DNA of 64,000 nt from Enterococcus raffinosus (GTDB taxonomy: Bacteria; Bacillota; Bacilli; Lactobacillales; Enterococcaceae), in assembly GCF_001886185.1 (NCBI RefSeq), contig NZ_JXLA01000009.1, positions 60,744 through 124,743 on the forward strand, given 5' to 3'. How positions within the stretch are numbered: position 1 is the first letter of the stretch; each line of letters starts with the position of its first letter. The translations under genes and the position numbers were made by a program. A model generated the notes under the pieces. That model searched no databases. It saw only the letters and a program-made list of their open reading frames with translations, and was not told where the DNA came from. Shown here piece by piece: positions 1 through 8,703 of the stretch.

Positions 1-211
1 AAAATAGGATTAATTTTTACGTCAGGAAAAATTAGTTCATTGAGATGAAATAGGATGGCAGTTCCACTTTTAGCAGTTAGATTCAAAAGAGATCAATCTG
101 AAAGAAACTGTTAATTAAGAACAAAAAAGTATAGTGGAATGGTATACGGCTTGAAAATAGGATTAATTTTTACGTTAGGAAAAATTAGTTCTCTGAGATG
201 AAATAGGAGGA
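1..211 (+). repeat. 153-bp leader repeat upstream of pduJ (about 1.4 copies, cut by window edge)
   Basis: Bases 1-54 recur, with few changes, at 154-207, so the period is 153 bp. Each copy holds a small hairpin with arms TAATTTTT and AAAAATTA (11-18/27-34 and 164-171/180-187). Between the copies lies an inverted repeat TTCCACT (62-68) / AGTGGAA (133-139). The second copy runs into the ribosome binding site AGGAGG of the shell gene. The same skeleton with different bases precedes pduF, the GNAT gene, hisS and mgtE in this window. Its function is unknown; the left end may extend beyond the window. Confidence 0.85.
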
Positions 212-217
212 ATAGAC

Positions 218-502
218 ATGAATGATGCATTAGGAATGATTGAAACAAAGGGACTTGTCGGAGCTGTAGAGGCAGCAGATGCGATGGTCAAAGCGGCGAA
301 TGTAACCTTAGTTGGGACTGAGAAAATTGGTTCTGGATTAGTTACTGTGATGGTTCGCGGAGATGTTGGTGCAGTAAAGGCAGCAGTGGATGCAGGAAGT
401 GCGGCTGCTGATAAAGTGGGGGAAGTGGTTTCCGTTCACGTAATCCCAAGACCGCATCGTGATGTTGACGAAATTTTGGTCCCTAAAGTAGGCAATGAAT
501 AA
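218..502 (+). CDS. pduJ: Microcompartment shell hexamer protein (PduA/PduJ type)
   Basis: This 94-residue protein is a single-domain BMC shell protein of the PduA/PduJ/EutM class, whose hexamers tile the facets of the compartment. The sequence shows the typical N-terminal MIETKG segment, the alternating alanine- and valine-rich strands and helices ([27 protein letters not shown]), and the VIPRPH segment near residue 78. AGGAGG precedes ATG 218 at good spacing. The stop overlaps the start of pduL by 8 bp, so the two are probably translationally coupled. Its position just before pduL matches pduJ of the Listeria and Salmonella operons, but pduA and pduJ cannot be told apart by sequence alone. 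The leader is a tandem 153-bp repeat. Confidence 0.92.
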   Translation: MNDALGMIETKGLVGAVEAADAMVKAANVTLVGTEKIGSGLVTVMVRGDVGAVKAAVDAGSAAADKVGEVVSVHVIPRPHRDVDEILVPKVGNE

Positions 503-1127
503 TTACAGTGTCGAGGAAATCAGAAAAATTGTTCGTGAAGTGTTATTGGAGATGCAAGCAGAAACATTTCCAATTGGCATCTCTAACCGACACATACATT
601 TAACGGAAGAACATTTCAATATTCTATTTCCGAATGAAACGATAGAACCTCTAAAACCTTTGAAACAACCAGGTGAATTTGCGTCGAAACAGACAGTATC
701 CTTAGTAGGAGCAAAAGGAGAAATTAAAAAGGTTCGAATCTTAGGGCCATTACGGAAACGATCTCAGGTAGAAATTTCAAAAACGGATGCACGAAATTTG
801 GGTCTTCAGCCACCGATTCGTTTGTCTGGGAATTTAGACGATGCAGTGGAAATCATGATTCGCAGTAAGGCGGCAGAACTGACTATTCCTGCGGCTATCA
901 TAGCGAAACGCCATATCCATCTTAATTTTCAGGACTTGGAACGCTTGAAATTGAAGGAGGGACAGATTGTCTCAGTAGAGATTTTCGAAGGGACACGTAG
1001 AACGATTTTTCACGATGTAGAGTTGCGACCGGGAAAAAATTTTGTTTTAGAGATGCATGTAGATACAGATGAAGCCAACGCTGCAGATATTCAGCCAAAT
1101 ACAAGAGGACGGATTATCAAGGAATAA
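495..1127 (+). CDS. pduL: Phosphate propanoyltransferase PduL
   Basis: PduL converts propionyl-CoA and phosphate to propionyl-phosphate inside the microcompartment, recycling CoA for PduP; the kinase at 7460 can then make ATP from the product. The protein is 210 residues long. The first 20 or so residues form an amphipathic helix, as expected of an encapsulation peptide. Two related halves each carry a His-rich metal site, SNRHIHL near residue 31 and KRHIHL near 138, and the conserved GPxRxxxQVEIS segment lies near 85-95. The length and both motifs fit the PduL family, which is unrelated to the Pta phosphotransacetylase. The gene sits between the shell gene and the EutJ-like gene. Confidence 0.93.
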   Translation: MNNYSVEEIRKIVREVLLEMQAETFPIGISNRHIHLTEEHFNILFPNETIEPLKPLKQPGEFASKQTVSLVGAKGEIKKVRILGPLRKRSQVEISKTDARNLGLQPPIRLSGNLDDAVEIMIRSKAAELTIPAAIIAKRHIHLNFQDLERLKLKEGQIVSVEIFEGTRRTIFHDVELRPGKNFVLEMHVDTDEANAADIQPNTRGRIIKE

Positions 1128-1142
1128 TCCAGAGGAGGAAGT

Positions 1143-1988
1143 ATGGAATCAATCGAAAAGGCCAATCAATTATTAACTTCTTTTCATGAACTTGTGAACA
1201 CCAAACAAGCGCAGGCGTTTAATCCTGAAGATGGTTATAAAGTTGGAGTCGATTTAGGTACTTCCTCCATTGTATTAGTTGTTTTAGATGGAAAGAATCA
1301 GCCGGTTTTCGGTGCCTTCGAGTATGCAAACGTTATCCGAGATGGACTAGTCGTTGACTATCAACAATCAGTCCAAATTGTGAATCGTTTGCGTATTCAA
1401 GCAGAGGAAATACTTGGGTTTTCGTTGAAAGCAGCATCAGGCGCTATTCCACCAGGAACAGTGGGAAACAACAAGCGAGTAGTGGCAAATGTCATTGAAA
1501 GTGCCAATATGCTGGCGGATCATTTAGTCGACGAGCCTACAGCAGCTGCTCTAGTTTTAGGTGTAACTGAAGGTGCGGTAGTAGATGTCGGTGGTGGAAC
1601 GACCGGTATCAGTATTTTTGAACAGGGACAGCCAATCATCGTCGAGGATGAACCCACTGGTGGGACACATATGACGTTGGTTATTGCTGGAAATAATAAA
1701 ATATCAATTGAAGAGGCTGAACTGCTTAAGCGAGATCCAGCACGTGATCGAGAGAATTTTATTATTTGCCGTCCAGTGATCCAACGAATGGCGAATATTA
1801 CTGCCAATGTCCTGCGAAAGCATCCAACAGAACCGATTTATGTTGTTGGTGGCGCCTCGTATCTATCTGAGTTTGAAAAAGAATTTTCAACGTATTTGAA
1901 ACAAGAGGTATACAAACCGAAATATCCTCAATTTGTAACACCAATTGGAATTGCGATGTCATCTAAGCCAATCATGGATTTGATGTAA
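1143..1988 (+). CDS. eutJ: EutJ-like Hsp70/actin-fold ATPase of the microcompartment operon
   Basis: This 281-residue protein belongs to the EutJ family of Hsp70-like ATPases found in microcompartment operons, thought to act as a chaperone or in enzyme reactivation. The actin-fold nucleotide motifs are visible: phosphate 1 VGVDLGTSS near residue 34, phosphate 2 VVDVGGGTTG near 142, and the adenosine motif YVVGGASYL near 233. It lacks the substrate-binding domain of true DnaK. GAGGAGG precedes ATG 1143. The same gene occupies this place between pduL and pduM in Listeria, so its presence does not imply an ethanolamine operon. The role in Pdu is not established. Confidence 0.85.
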   Translation: MESIEKANQLLTSFHELVNTKQAQAFNPEDGYKVGVDLGTSSIVLVVLDGKNQPVFGAFEYANVIRDGLVVDYQQSVQIVNRLRIQAEEILGFSLKAASGAIPPGTVGNNKRVVANVIESANMLADHLVDEPTAAALVLGVTEGAVVDVGGGTTGISIFEQGQPIIVEDEPTGGTHMTLVIAGNNKISIEEAELLKRDPARDRENFIICRPVIQRMANITANVLRKHPTEPIYVVGGASYLSEFEKEFSTYLKQEVYKPKYPQFVTPIGIAMSSKPIMDLM

Positions 1989-2044
1989 AGCGAGATCCAA
2001 TGGAAACAGTCACTATATTAGTAATTAGAACTGGGAGTAAGAAT

Positions 2045-2551
2045 ATGGACGAGTTAATTAAGCGTATTATTTCAATTATCAATGAACGAGAGCAAAATAC
2101 CTTAGTTCTTTCTTGTCGTACGCCTTCCCCTGTTAGCCAAGGAATTAGAAGCTTTCTATATAACAAGCATATTCATTTAACCGAGGTAGATATCCTATTT
2201 TTAGAGCGGTTCATAAAAAAAGACGAACAAGATCCACTGGTGAAATGGCTGTATCAAAGTTATAGCTATGATTGTCGTCTGACCTTTGAACTTGCTTTCT
2301 CAAACACAGATTTGATTCCCAATGAATTATTCAACGAATGCAGTGTTCGACTGCTTAATAATCAAGGAAAACAATACTTTCTATTACCAAAAAGGGTCAT
2401 TACTTACCAACAAGTAGCGATGCTGACACAACAGGATATTCTACTCATTGCATCCAATCAGCTCATTACAGATTTGGCGAGGGACCGATTGCGGGAAAGA
2501 AAAGTCGTTGTTGAAGAAAGGATGTCCGTTCTACTTTTCGCAGGAATTTAA
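2045..2551 (+). CDS. pduM: PduM-like microcompartment protein
   Basis: This 168-residue protein matches PduM, a compartment protein of unknown biochemical role that is needed for normal Pdu assembly in Salmonella. The best support is the C-terminal segment, where a hydrophobic strand (DILLIASNQLIT) is followed by DLARDRLRERKV, resembling the PduM family ending, together with the position between eutJ and pduN. I chose ATG 2045, which has GGAG seven bases upstream and gives the family's usual N-terminal helix MDELIKRIISII. The upstream in-frame ATG at 2000 has no good ribosome site. Sequence conservation in this family is low, so the call leans on synteny. Confidence 0.72.
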   Translation: MDELIKRIISIINEREQNTLVLSCRTPSPVSQGIRSFLYNKHIHLTEVDILFLERFIKKDEQDPLVKWLYQSYSYDCRLTFELAFSNTDLIPNELFNECSVRLLNNQGKQYFLLPKRVITYQQVAMLTQQDILLIASNQLITDLARDRLRERKVVVEERMSVLLFAGI

Positions 2552-2638
2552 AGGAAACTAGCCGAACGTGAAAATGGATTTGTATGATAAATGCACGAAA
2601 AGTAACCCATCCTTAATTAGAGAAAGGAGTTCAACCCT

Positions 2639-2902
2639 ATGCTGATGGCAAAAGTAATTGGAAGTGTCGTTTCAACTCAAAAGGATGCCTCATTAGTTGG
2701 AAAAAAATTGATGATCATTCAACCGATTAACTCTGAGCAACAGGATATTCGCTTCCAGCAGGTGGCGGCGGATACAGTAGGGGCTGGTATTGGAGATTAT
2801 GTTTTATTAACTAGTGGCTCTTCTGCTAGAAAACTGTTTTCGACTCCTTCAGATGCTGTTGATTATGCAATTGTTGGAATTATTGACACGTTTGATTTTT
2901 AG
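2639..2902 (+). CDS. pduN: Microcompartment vertex pentamer (EutN/CcmL/PduN)
   Basis: This 87-residue protein is the BMC-P pentamer that caps the vertices of the polyhedral shell. Family features visible are the N-terminal AKVIGSVVSTQKD segment, the KLMIIQPI strand, the turn GAGIGDYVLLTSGSSAR at residues 49-65 and the C-terminal DYAIVGIIDTF. AAAGGAG lies nine bases before ATG 2639; ATG 2645 is a less well placed alternative. It follows pduM and precedes pduO, as in known Pdu operons. Confidence 0.93.
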   Translation: MLMAKVIGSVVSTQKDASLVGKKLMIIQPINSEQQDIRFQQVAADTVGAGIGDYVLLTSGSSARKLFSTPSDAVDYAIVGIIDTFDF

Positions 2903-2919
2903 GGAGCTGAGGAAAGTAT

Positions 2920-3921
2920 ATGGCGATTTATACAAAAACGGGAGATAAAGGAACAACAAGCCTTTTTGATGGAACAAGAGTAAAAAAATCAGATCTGCGT
3001 GTCGATACCTACGGAACATTTGATGAATGTTGCGCCCAAGTCAGTGTAGCTCAGAAACTGGCGAGAGATTCAGAAACGATTCAGCATTTAGAATGGGTCC
3101 AACAAAAGCTTTTTCAATTGAATGCGGAAATCGCGACACAAAAAGATTTCACGAAATTGGAAGAAAAAAGCACATTGATTGGATCAAAAGACATTCATCA
3201 AATGGAAGAATGGATCGATCAGTACACTAAACGATTGCCTGAATTGCATCAGTTTATTTTGCCGGGGCAAACCCATTCAGGCGCTCAGCTGCATGTAGCT
3301 CGTGCAGTTTGTCGCCGGGGTGAACGTTTATTGACGGACTTATCTGAAGCAACAGATATACGCGAGGATCTTCGAAAATTTGTAAATCGACTATCAGATT
3401 GTCTTTATATTTTTGCTCGAATGGAAGATCAAAAGGAGAGCGAACAAAAGTTAATCAATGAGATCCTTCGCCGCTATCTCGAAAAAACGGGCGTACCACT
3501 ACAGAAAAGTCCATTAACGATGTATCAAGAAATATTCCGTGCTTGTGAAGCACAGGCTGTAAAAATGTCTCTACCTGTTTCGATGGCATTAGTTGAAAAA
3601 AATGGCAAGCTTGTAAGCTTTTATCAAATGCCAGGTGCTCTGCTGGTCAGTGAATCAATGGCACAGAAAAAAGCATATTCTGCTGTTGCCATGAAAATGC
3701 ACACGCATGAATTAGCGAAGCTAGTCCAGCCGGACGGTGCCCTTTACCAATTAGAGACGTTGACTGATGGACAAGTCGTTACTTTTGGTGGAGGATTTGT
3801 AATTAAAGATGTTTCTGGAAATGTCATTGGTGGCTTGGGTATCAGTGGTGGTGCCGTAGAGGAAGATATGGCGATTGGTCAAAAAGGTTTAGAGAAGTTG
3901 AAGGAGATTGGCTATGCGTGA
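2920..3921 (+). CDS. pduO: Cob(I)alamin adenosyltransferase PduO, two-domain form
   Basis: PduO makes adenosylcobalamin, the cofactor of diol dehydratase, from cob(I)alamin and ATP. The N-terminal domain (about residues 1-180) shows the ATP-binding segment YTKTGDKGTTSLFDG, then RVDTYGTFDE, the arginine-rich helix AVCRRGERL near 130 and NRLSDCLYIFAR near 158. The C-terminal domain (about 195-333) is of the GlcG/HbpS-like PduO-C type, seen in SMALVEKNG, the AYSAVAMKM helix and GGLGISGG; in other PduO proteins this domain binds heme. The 333-residue length equals the full two-domain enzyme. The stop overlaps the pduP start. Electrons for cobalamin reduction would come from PduS, encoded at 9259. 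Confidence 0.94.
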   Translation: MAIYTKTGDKGTTSLFDGTRVKKSDLRVDTYGTFDECCAQVSVAQKLARDSETIQHLEWVQQKLFQLNAEIATQKDFTKLEEKSTLIGSKDIHQMEEWIDQYTKRLPELHQFILPGQTHSGAQLHVARAVCRRGERLLTDLSEATDIREDLRKFVNRLSDCLYIFARMEDQKESEQKLINEILRRYLEKTGVPLQKSPLTMYQEIFRACEAQAVKMSLPVSMALVEKNGKLVSFYQMPGALLVSESMAQKKAYSAVAMKMHTHELAKLVQPDGALYQLETLTDGQVVTFGGGFVIKDVSGNVIGGLGISGGAVEEDMAIGQKGLEKLKEIGYA

Positions 3922-5299
3922 AGAAGAAGTAAAGGAACTGATTAAAAAAATTCTTCAAGAAGCTCAAGCAACTACCTCTCCAGCGAAGGAATATGGTGTT
4001 TTTGAGACCGTTGAAGAAGCCATTCATGCGGCAAAGTTTGCCCAAGAATGCTACGAGAATCAAACTTTAGAAACAAGAAGAAAAGTCATTGCCGCGATAC
4101 GTTGCGGCATGCAGCCGCACATTGAAAAAATTGCTCGCGATACGCTAGAAGAAACTGGCATGGGGCGTTACGAAGACAAGATACAGAAGCTGCAGCTGGC
4201 GATAGATAAAACACCGGGGGTCGAGGATTTACGTACAGAGGCATTGACCGGTGATAATGGGATGACCTTGTATGAACTATCTCCATATGGTGTAGTGGGA
4301 GCGGTTACACCAAGTACCAATCCGGCTGAAACGGTTATTTGTAACGCCATTGGCATGCTGACAGCCGGGAACGCTGTATATTTTAGTGTTCATCCAGGAG
4401 CGAAGAAAATTTCGAGTTGGGTCGTAAGTAAAATGAATGAATTGGTTTACGAAGCTTGCGGTATCCAGAATCTGATCGTAACAATTGCCGAGCCTTCAAT
4501 TGATGCAGCACAGGAAATGATGATACATCCGGATGTGCCATTGTTAGCTATTACTGGCGGACCAGGTGTGGTTCGACAAGCTCTGAAAAGCGGGAAGAAG
4601 GTTATCGCGGCAGGGGAAGGAAATCCGCCTTCACTTGTGGATGAGACGGCAAATGTCGAAAAAGCTGCGAAAGATATTGTAATCGGTGCATCGTTTGATA
4701 ACAACATTCTTTGTACGGCTGAAAAAAGCGTCGTTGTCGTAGAACAAGTAGCGGATTACTTGATCCTTCAGATGGAAAAGCAAGGGGCCTATTTGGTACA
4801 AGATGACGCGGTTATTCAAAAAATGATGGACATGACCATTATGGAAAACGGTGCGCCTAGTCGGAAATTTATTGGTAAGGATGCCAATTACATTTTAGCC
4901 GAGGCGGGTGTCAACGTAGACTTTGATGTACGGGTGATCATTTTACGGACAGATAAAATTCATCCTTTTGTTGTGAAGGAAATGCTGATGCCGATTTTAC
5001 CGATTGTTACAGTGAAGGATTTTGATGAAGGGTTAGCAACAGCTCTGCAGATTGAAAACCGACGTCATCATACCGCGACCATGCATTCACAAAATGTTGG
5101 TCGAATGAATATCGCGGCGAAGAAGTTTCAAACGTCAATCTTTGTTAAGAACGGCTCCTCTTTCGCCGGCTTAGGTTTTGGCGGAGAAGGCCCAGCCACC
5201 TTTACAATTGCCACGCCAACAGGAGAATGTACGACCTCGGCGCGGGATTTTGCTAGAAAACGCCGCTGTGTGCTGACTGATGGGTTTTCAATTCGCTAG
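3914..5299 (+). CDS. pduP: CoA-acylating propionaldehyde dehydrogenase PduP
   Basis: PduP oxidises propionaldehyde to propionyl-CoA with NAD+ inside the compartment. The protein has 461 residues. The first 18 or so residues (MREEEVKELIKKILQEAQ) form an amphipathic helix typical of the encapsulation peptide that directs PduP to the shell, followed by a short linker. The catalytic cysteine is Cys267 in DNNILCTAEK; GGPGVVRQAL and GFGGEGPATF are further family motifs. ATG 3914 is chosen because AAGGAG lies seven bases upstream; the TTG at 3908 lies almost on top of that site. The start overlaps the pduO stop by 8 bp. Confidence 0.95.
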   Translation: MREEEVKELIKKILQEAQATTSPAKEYGVFETVEEAIHAAKFAQECYENQTLETRRKVIAAIRCGMQPHIEKIARDTLEETGMGRYEDKIQKLQLAIDKTPGVEDLRTEALTGDNGMTLYELSPYGVVGAVTPSTNPAETVICNAIGMLTAGNAVYFSVHPGAKKISSWVVSKMNELVYEACGIQNLIVTIAEPSIDAAQEMMIHPDVPLLAITGGPGVVRQALKSGKKVIAAGEGNPPSLVDETANVEKAAKDIVIGASFDNNILCTAEKSVVVVEQVADYLILQMEKQGAYLVQDDAVIQKMMDMTIMENGAPSRKFIGKDANYILAEAGVNVDFDVRVIILRTDKIHPFVVKEMLMPILPIVTVKDFDEGLATALQIENRRHHTATMHSQNVGRMNIAAKKFQTSIFVKNGSSFAGLGFGGEGPATFTIATPTGECTTSARDFARKRRCVLTDGFSIR

Positions 5300-5314
5300 A
5301 GGGGAGGTTTTTGT

Positions 5315-6433
5315 TTGAAAAAATGGTCAATGAAACCAGAAATCTATTCTGGTTTTGCCAGTCTGGAACGACTGCAGCAATTTGAAAAAGAAAACCTCTG
5401 CTTCGTGTGTGACCCCTATTTAGCGGAGTCCGATAGCTTAAAAAGAATTTTAGGTTATGTGAAGCGGACAAATACGGTGGAAATTTATTCTGAGATTATC
5501 CCCGATCCGCCAATTGAAACAGTAATAGACGGAATCGAAAAGATGACAAAACACCAACCGACCGTGGTTATCGCAGTTGGCGGAGGCTCGGCCATTGATA
5601 CGGCTAAGGCGATGTTGTTCTTCTATAAGCGAACAACAGGCAATAAAGTAAAGCGGTTTGTCGCTATTCCAACGACTAGCGGTACCGGATCGGAAGTCAC
5701 AAGCGCATCTGTGATTACGGATACTCAAAACAAAATTAAATACCCGATTTTTCATGAAGCGATCATTCCCCATGAGGCAATCTTAGACGCAAGCCTAGTC
5801 ATGTCTAGCCCGCCTTCGGTGACAGCGTTCAGCGGGCTGGATGTTTTAACTCATGCAATGGAATCGTTAGCTTCAGTAAATCGAACAAATTATACCAATG
5901 CTTTGGCAGAAAAGGCGACAGAGTTGGTTTTCCAATATTTACCAACTTGTGTGAACCAAGGAATGGAGCTAGATGCCCGAATTCAAATGCATGAAGCTTC
6001 TACCTTAGCCGGTTTGGCCTTTGATGCGGCAGGTCTGGGTGTCTGTCATGCGATTGCTCATCAAGTGGGCGCGAATTTTAAGGTCCCTCATGGGCTAGCA
6101 AATTCTATGCTGCTTCCCTATGTAATAGAAGCAAATAGCAAGAATAAAGAAACTCGAAGAAATTACGCAAGAATTTCACGTAAATTGGGCATCTGTCCGC
6201 CAAGTTTGCCAGATCATTTGGCTGTTTCAAACCTCTCTCAAGCGGTTCAACAACTAGCGATCGAATGCAAGGCGCCAATTAAGTTAAACAGCTTTGGGGT
6301 TCAAGAAGAGACAGCTTTGCAAGCGGAGGATACGATTGCGAATAACGCATTGAATGACACGACATTCAAGACCAATCCGGTTCAGTTCTCAGTAGAAGAA
6401 ATCAAAGAGATCTATCGCAAAATCATTAAGTAG
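5315..6433 (+). CDS. pduQ: Iron-dependent propanol dehydrogenase PduQ
   Basis: PduQ reduces propionaldehyde to 1-propanol and regenerates NAD+ for PduP within the compartment. The 372-residue protein is a group III iron-type alcohol dehydrogenase. Visible are the dinucleotide motif AVGGGSAIDTAKAM near residue 87, PTTSGTGSEVT near 117 and the metal-binding histidines in CHAIAHQVGANFKVPHG near 245-262. The start is TTG at 5315, seven bases after GGGGAGG; the first in-frame ATG at 5330 is poorly spaced. It ends 233 bp before pduF, a gap filled by a 152-bp leader repeat. Confidence 0.93.
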   Translation: MKKWSMKPEIYSGFASLERLQQFEKENLCFVCDPYLAESDSLKRILGYVKRTNTVEIYSEIIPDPPIETVIDGIEKMTKHQPTVVIAVGGGSAIDTAKAMLFFYKRTTGNKVKRFVAIPTTSGTGSEVTSASVITDTQNKIKYPIFHEAIIPHEAILDASLVMSSPPSVTAFSGLDVLTHAMESLASVNRTNYTNALAEKATELVFQYLPTCVNQGMELDARIQMHEASTLAGLAFDAAGLGVCHAIAHQVGANFKVPHGLANSMLLPYVIEANSKNKETRRNYARISRKLGICPPSLPDHLAVSNLSQAVQQLAIECKAPIKLNSFGVQEETALQAEDTIANNALNDTTFKTNPVQFSVEEIKEIYRKIIK

Positions 6434-6441
6434 CAATGACA

Positions 6442-6660
6442 AACGGCATGAACATCAGACTTATTTTTCTGAACAGAAAAATAAATACATTAAAAAGAAT
6501 AAGGGTGTCAGTTCCTCTTTTGCAGTTTGCTTGAGTAAAAAGGAAATAATGAATTACAACTAGCTAAAGATCGAACAGTATAGAGGAATGATATACGGCA
6601 TGAACATCAGACTTATTTTTCTGAATAGAAAAATAAATACATTAAAAAGAATAAGGAGGT
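6442..6660 (+). repeat. 152-bp leader repeat upstream of pduF (about 1.4 copies)
   Basis: The segment AACGGCATGAACATCAGAC and what follows (6442-6505) recurs at 6594-6657, a period of 152 bp. The small hairpin arms are TTATTTTTCT / AGAAAAATAA (6461-6470/6475-6484 and 6613-6622/6627-6636). The long-range inverted repeat is TTCCTCT (6512-6518) / AGAGGAA (6582-6588). The second copy ends at AAGGAGG, the ribosome site of pduF, whereas the first copy reads AAGGGTGTCAG at the same place. It shares its skeleton with the repeats before pduJ, the GNAT gene, hisS and mgtE. Confidence 0.88.
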
Positions 6661-6666
6661 CTCATA

Positions 6667-7383
6667 ATGAATAGTCCAGTATTTGGTGAATTTTTTGGTA
6701 CGATTGTTCTGATCCTATTTGGGTCGGGGGTTGGTTGTTCTGTCAATTTGAAAGGTACTTTAGCAAAAGGTGTTGGTGCTAGTTGGCTATACATCGCGGT
6801 AGGCTGGGGTGTGGCGGTTATGCTAGGTGTGCTCAGTAGCGGATACTTCGGTTCACCTGGTCACTTGAATCCAGCGGTTACTATTGGATTTGCTGTAGCA
6901 GGTTCTTTTGAATGGGGACAGGTAGCACCATTTATTTTGGCACAGGTTGCTGGAGCCTTTATAGGTGCCTTGATTGCTGCCATTCATTTCTGGCCGCATT
7001 TCCAACAAACAACAGTGGAAGAAGGCAATAGTGTTGGTATTTTTGCTACAGGACCAGCCATTCCAAGCACAGCATTAAATTTAGTTAGTGAAATCATTGC
7101 AACTTGTTTCTTCGTTTTAGCGATTCAATTAATGCCTGCTGATATTCCTCCTGGATTACAGCCATTGATGCTTGTATTTGTTCTGATTGGTATTGGGTTG
7201 TCATTAGGTTCGACCACCGGTTATGCCATTAACCCTTGTCGAGACTTCGGTCCACGGTTGATGTATGCAGTAATGCCAATTCCAAATAAAGGAGATGCGA
7301 ATTGGGGTTATGCTTGGATTCCGATTGTCGGTCCAATCATCGGAGCTTGTATCGCGACCTTATTAGTAAAAGGTTTAGGATAA
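6667..7383 (+). CDS. pduF: Glycerol/propanediol uptake facilitator (aquaglyceroporin, PduF)
   Basis: This 238-residue MIP-family channel should let 1,2-propanediol and glycerol cross the membrane by facilitated diffusion. Six hydrophobic spans are apparent. The first half-helix motif is NPA within HLNPAVTIGFAV (about residues 68-79). The second is NPC instead of NPA, within AINPCRDFGPRLM, with the aquaglyceroporin aspartate and the selectivity-filter arginine intact. AAGGAGG precedes ATG 6667. Its place between pduQ and the acetate kinase copies the Listeria locus. It may be read from its own signals, since a tandem repeat separates it from pduQ and I see no terminator there. Confidence 0.9.
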   Translation: MNSPVFGEFFGTIVLILFGSGVGCSVNLKGTLAKGVGASWLYIAVGWGVAVMLGVLSSGYFGSPGHLNPAVTIGFAVAGSFEWGQVAPFILAQVAGAFIGALIAAIHFWPHFQQTTVEEGNSVGIFATGPAIPSTALNLVSEIIATCFFVLAIQLMPADIPPGLQPLMLVFVLIGIGLSLGSTTGYAINPCRDFGPRLMYAVMPIPNKGDANWGYAWIPIVGPIIGACIATLLVKGLG

Positions 7384-7459
7384 AAATTATTGCTGTGAAT
7401 TCAGTATCTTATCATTTTATGACGAGATACCGTATTTATTATCAGCAGAGGAGGAAAAG

Positions 7460-8644
7460 ATGGCGAATAAAATTATGTCTATCAATGCCGGCAGTTCCTC
7501 GTTAAAATTTCAATTATTTGAGATGCCTGAGGAAGAGCTGTTAGTAAAGGGATTATTTGAACGAATAGGGTTAGAGGATCAAATGGTTTTCTCCTATTCA
7601 ATGAAAGAGGAAAAAGTAAAAACAACGGTTGAGGGGAAGACCCATGAAGCAGCCATCAATTTTCTTTTGCGCTTTTTGCTAGAGAGAAAGATTTTAACTA
7701 GTTTAGACGAACTTTCTGCCGTGGGACATCGTGTGGCTCATGGCGGTGAGGAATTTAAGGCATCGAGTCTGGTTGACCAAAATGCTCTGATAAAAATCAA
7801 AGATTTAGGCAAGTTGGCTCCTTTGCATAATCCGGTAAATGTCGTGGGGATCGAAGCGCTAAAAAAAGAGTTACCTAATTGTCCTCAAGTCGCTGTTTTT
7901 GATACGTCCTTTCATCAGACGATGGCACCAAAAAATTATATCTATCCGTTGCCCTATCGTTTTTATGAAGAGAATAATGTGCGTCGCTATGGTTTCCACG
8001 GGACGAGCCATCAATTTGTAGCAACAGAGGCAGCTAGCTATTTAGGAAAGCCTTTGGAATCGTTAAAAATTATTTCCTGTCATTTGGGGAATGGAGCGAG
8101 TATCTGTGGGATCAAAGAAGGCAAATCTGTGATCACGTCTATGGGCTTTACACCATTAGCTGGCTTAATGATGGGGACGCGCTGTGGCGATATTGATCCG
8201 TCTATTATTCCATTTTTACAAAATGAGAAGAATCTTTCAGCCAGTGAGATGGACCAGCTGATGAATGGGGAATCAGGATTTAAAGGTGTGACAGGGTTCA
8301 GCAGTGATACACGGGATATTATCAGTGAAGCTGAGAAGGGTAATGAGAAGGCAAAGCTTGCATTGGATATGTTTGCAGGACGCGTGAAGCAAACAATTGG
8401 TGCCTATACTGCGGAGCTTGATGGTATGGACGTGTTGATTTTTACTGCGGGAATAGGAGAAAACTCTTCTGTTATTCGTGAGATGATCTGCGAGAATCTA
8501 ACCTTCTTTGGTGTTCAGATCGATCAGGAGCTAAATCAGCAGAATAATAAAAAAATCAGTTCAGCGGCTTCTTCTGTAGAGGTATTGGTCGTAGAAACGA
8601 ACGAGGAGCTGATGATTGTTAGAGATACGTTCCAATTGATTTAA
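7460..8644 (+). CDS. pduW: Acetate/propionate kinase (PduW)
   Basis: This 394-residue ASKHA-family kinase makes ATP and propionate (or acetate) from the acyl-phosphate produced by PduL. The N-terminal NAGSSSLKFQLF, VGHRVAHGGE near residue 90, FDTSFHQTM near 150, YGFHGTSHQF near 178, GNGASICGIK near 212 and FTAGIGENS near 330 are all standard for AckA. GAGGAGG precedes ATG 7460. The operon position supports a dedicated propionate kinase role, but sequence does not separate PduW from a housekeeping AckA. A bidirectional terminator follows. Confidence 0.93.
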   Translation: MANKIMSINAGSSSLKFQLFEMPEEELLVKGLFERIGLEDQMVFSYSMKEEKVKTTVEGKTHEAAINFLLRFLLERKILTSLDELSAVGHRVAHGGEEFKASSLVDQNALIKIKDLGKLAPLHNPVNVVGIEALKKELPNCPQVAVFDTSFHQTMAPKNYIYPLPYRFYEENNVRRYGFHGTSHQFVATEAASYLGKPLESLKIISCHLGNGASICGIKEGKSVITSMGFTPLAGLMMGTRCGDIDPSIIPFLQNEKNLSASEMDQLMNGESGFKGVTGFSSDTRDIISEAEKGNEKAKLALDMFAGRVKQTIGAYTAELDGMDVLIFTAGIGENSSVIREMICENLTFFGVQIDQELNQQNNKKISSAASSVEVLVVETNEELMIVRDTFQLI

Positions 8645-8663
8645 ATAAAGTGTATGAGCTCAG

Positions 8664-8703
8664 AAAAATGCCATGGATTCGAAAAAATCCATGGCTTCTT
8701 TTT
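8664..8703. terminator. Bidirectional terminator between pduW and pduT
   Basis: A perfect 10-bp stem GCCATGGATT / AATCCATGGC (8670-8679/8686-8695) has an A run on its left and a T run on its right, so it can serve both the rightward pduW transcript and the leftward pduT transcript. Confidence 0.9.

Noticed and set aside
1143..1988. EutJ-like gene taken as sign of an ethanolamine operon
   Set aside because: All neighbours are pdu genes, and the same gene occurs in the Listeria pdu operon.
6507..6605. Leader repeats as a simple MITE with target-site duplication
   Set aside because: The flanking direct repeats would be more than 50 bp, mgtE and hisS have further tandem copies, and internal sequences differ between loci, none of which fits a classical insertion.
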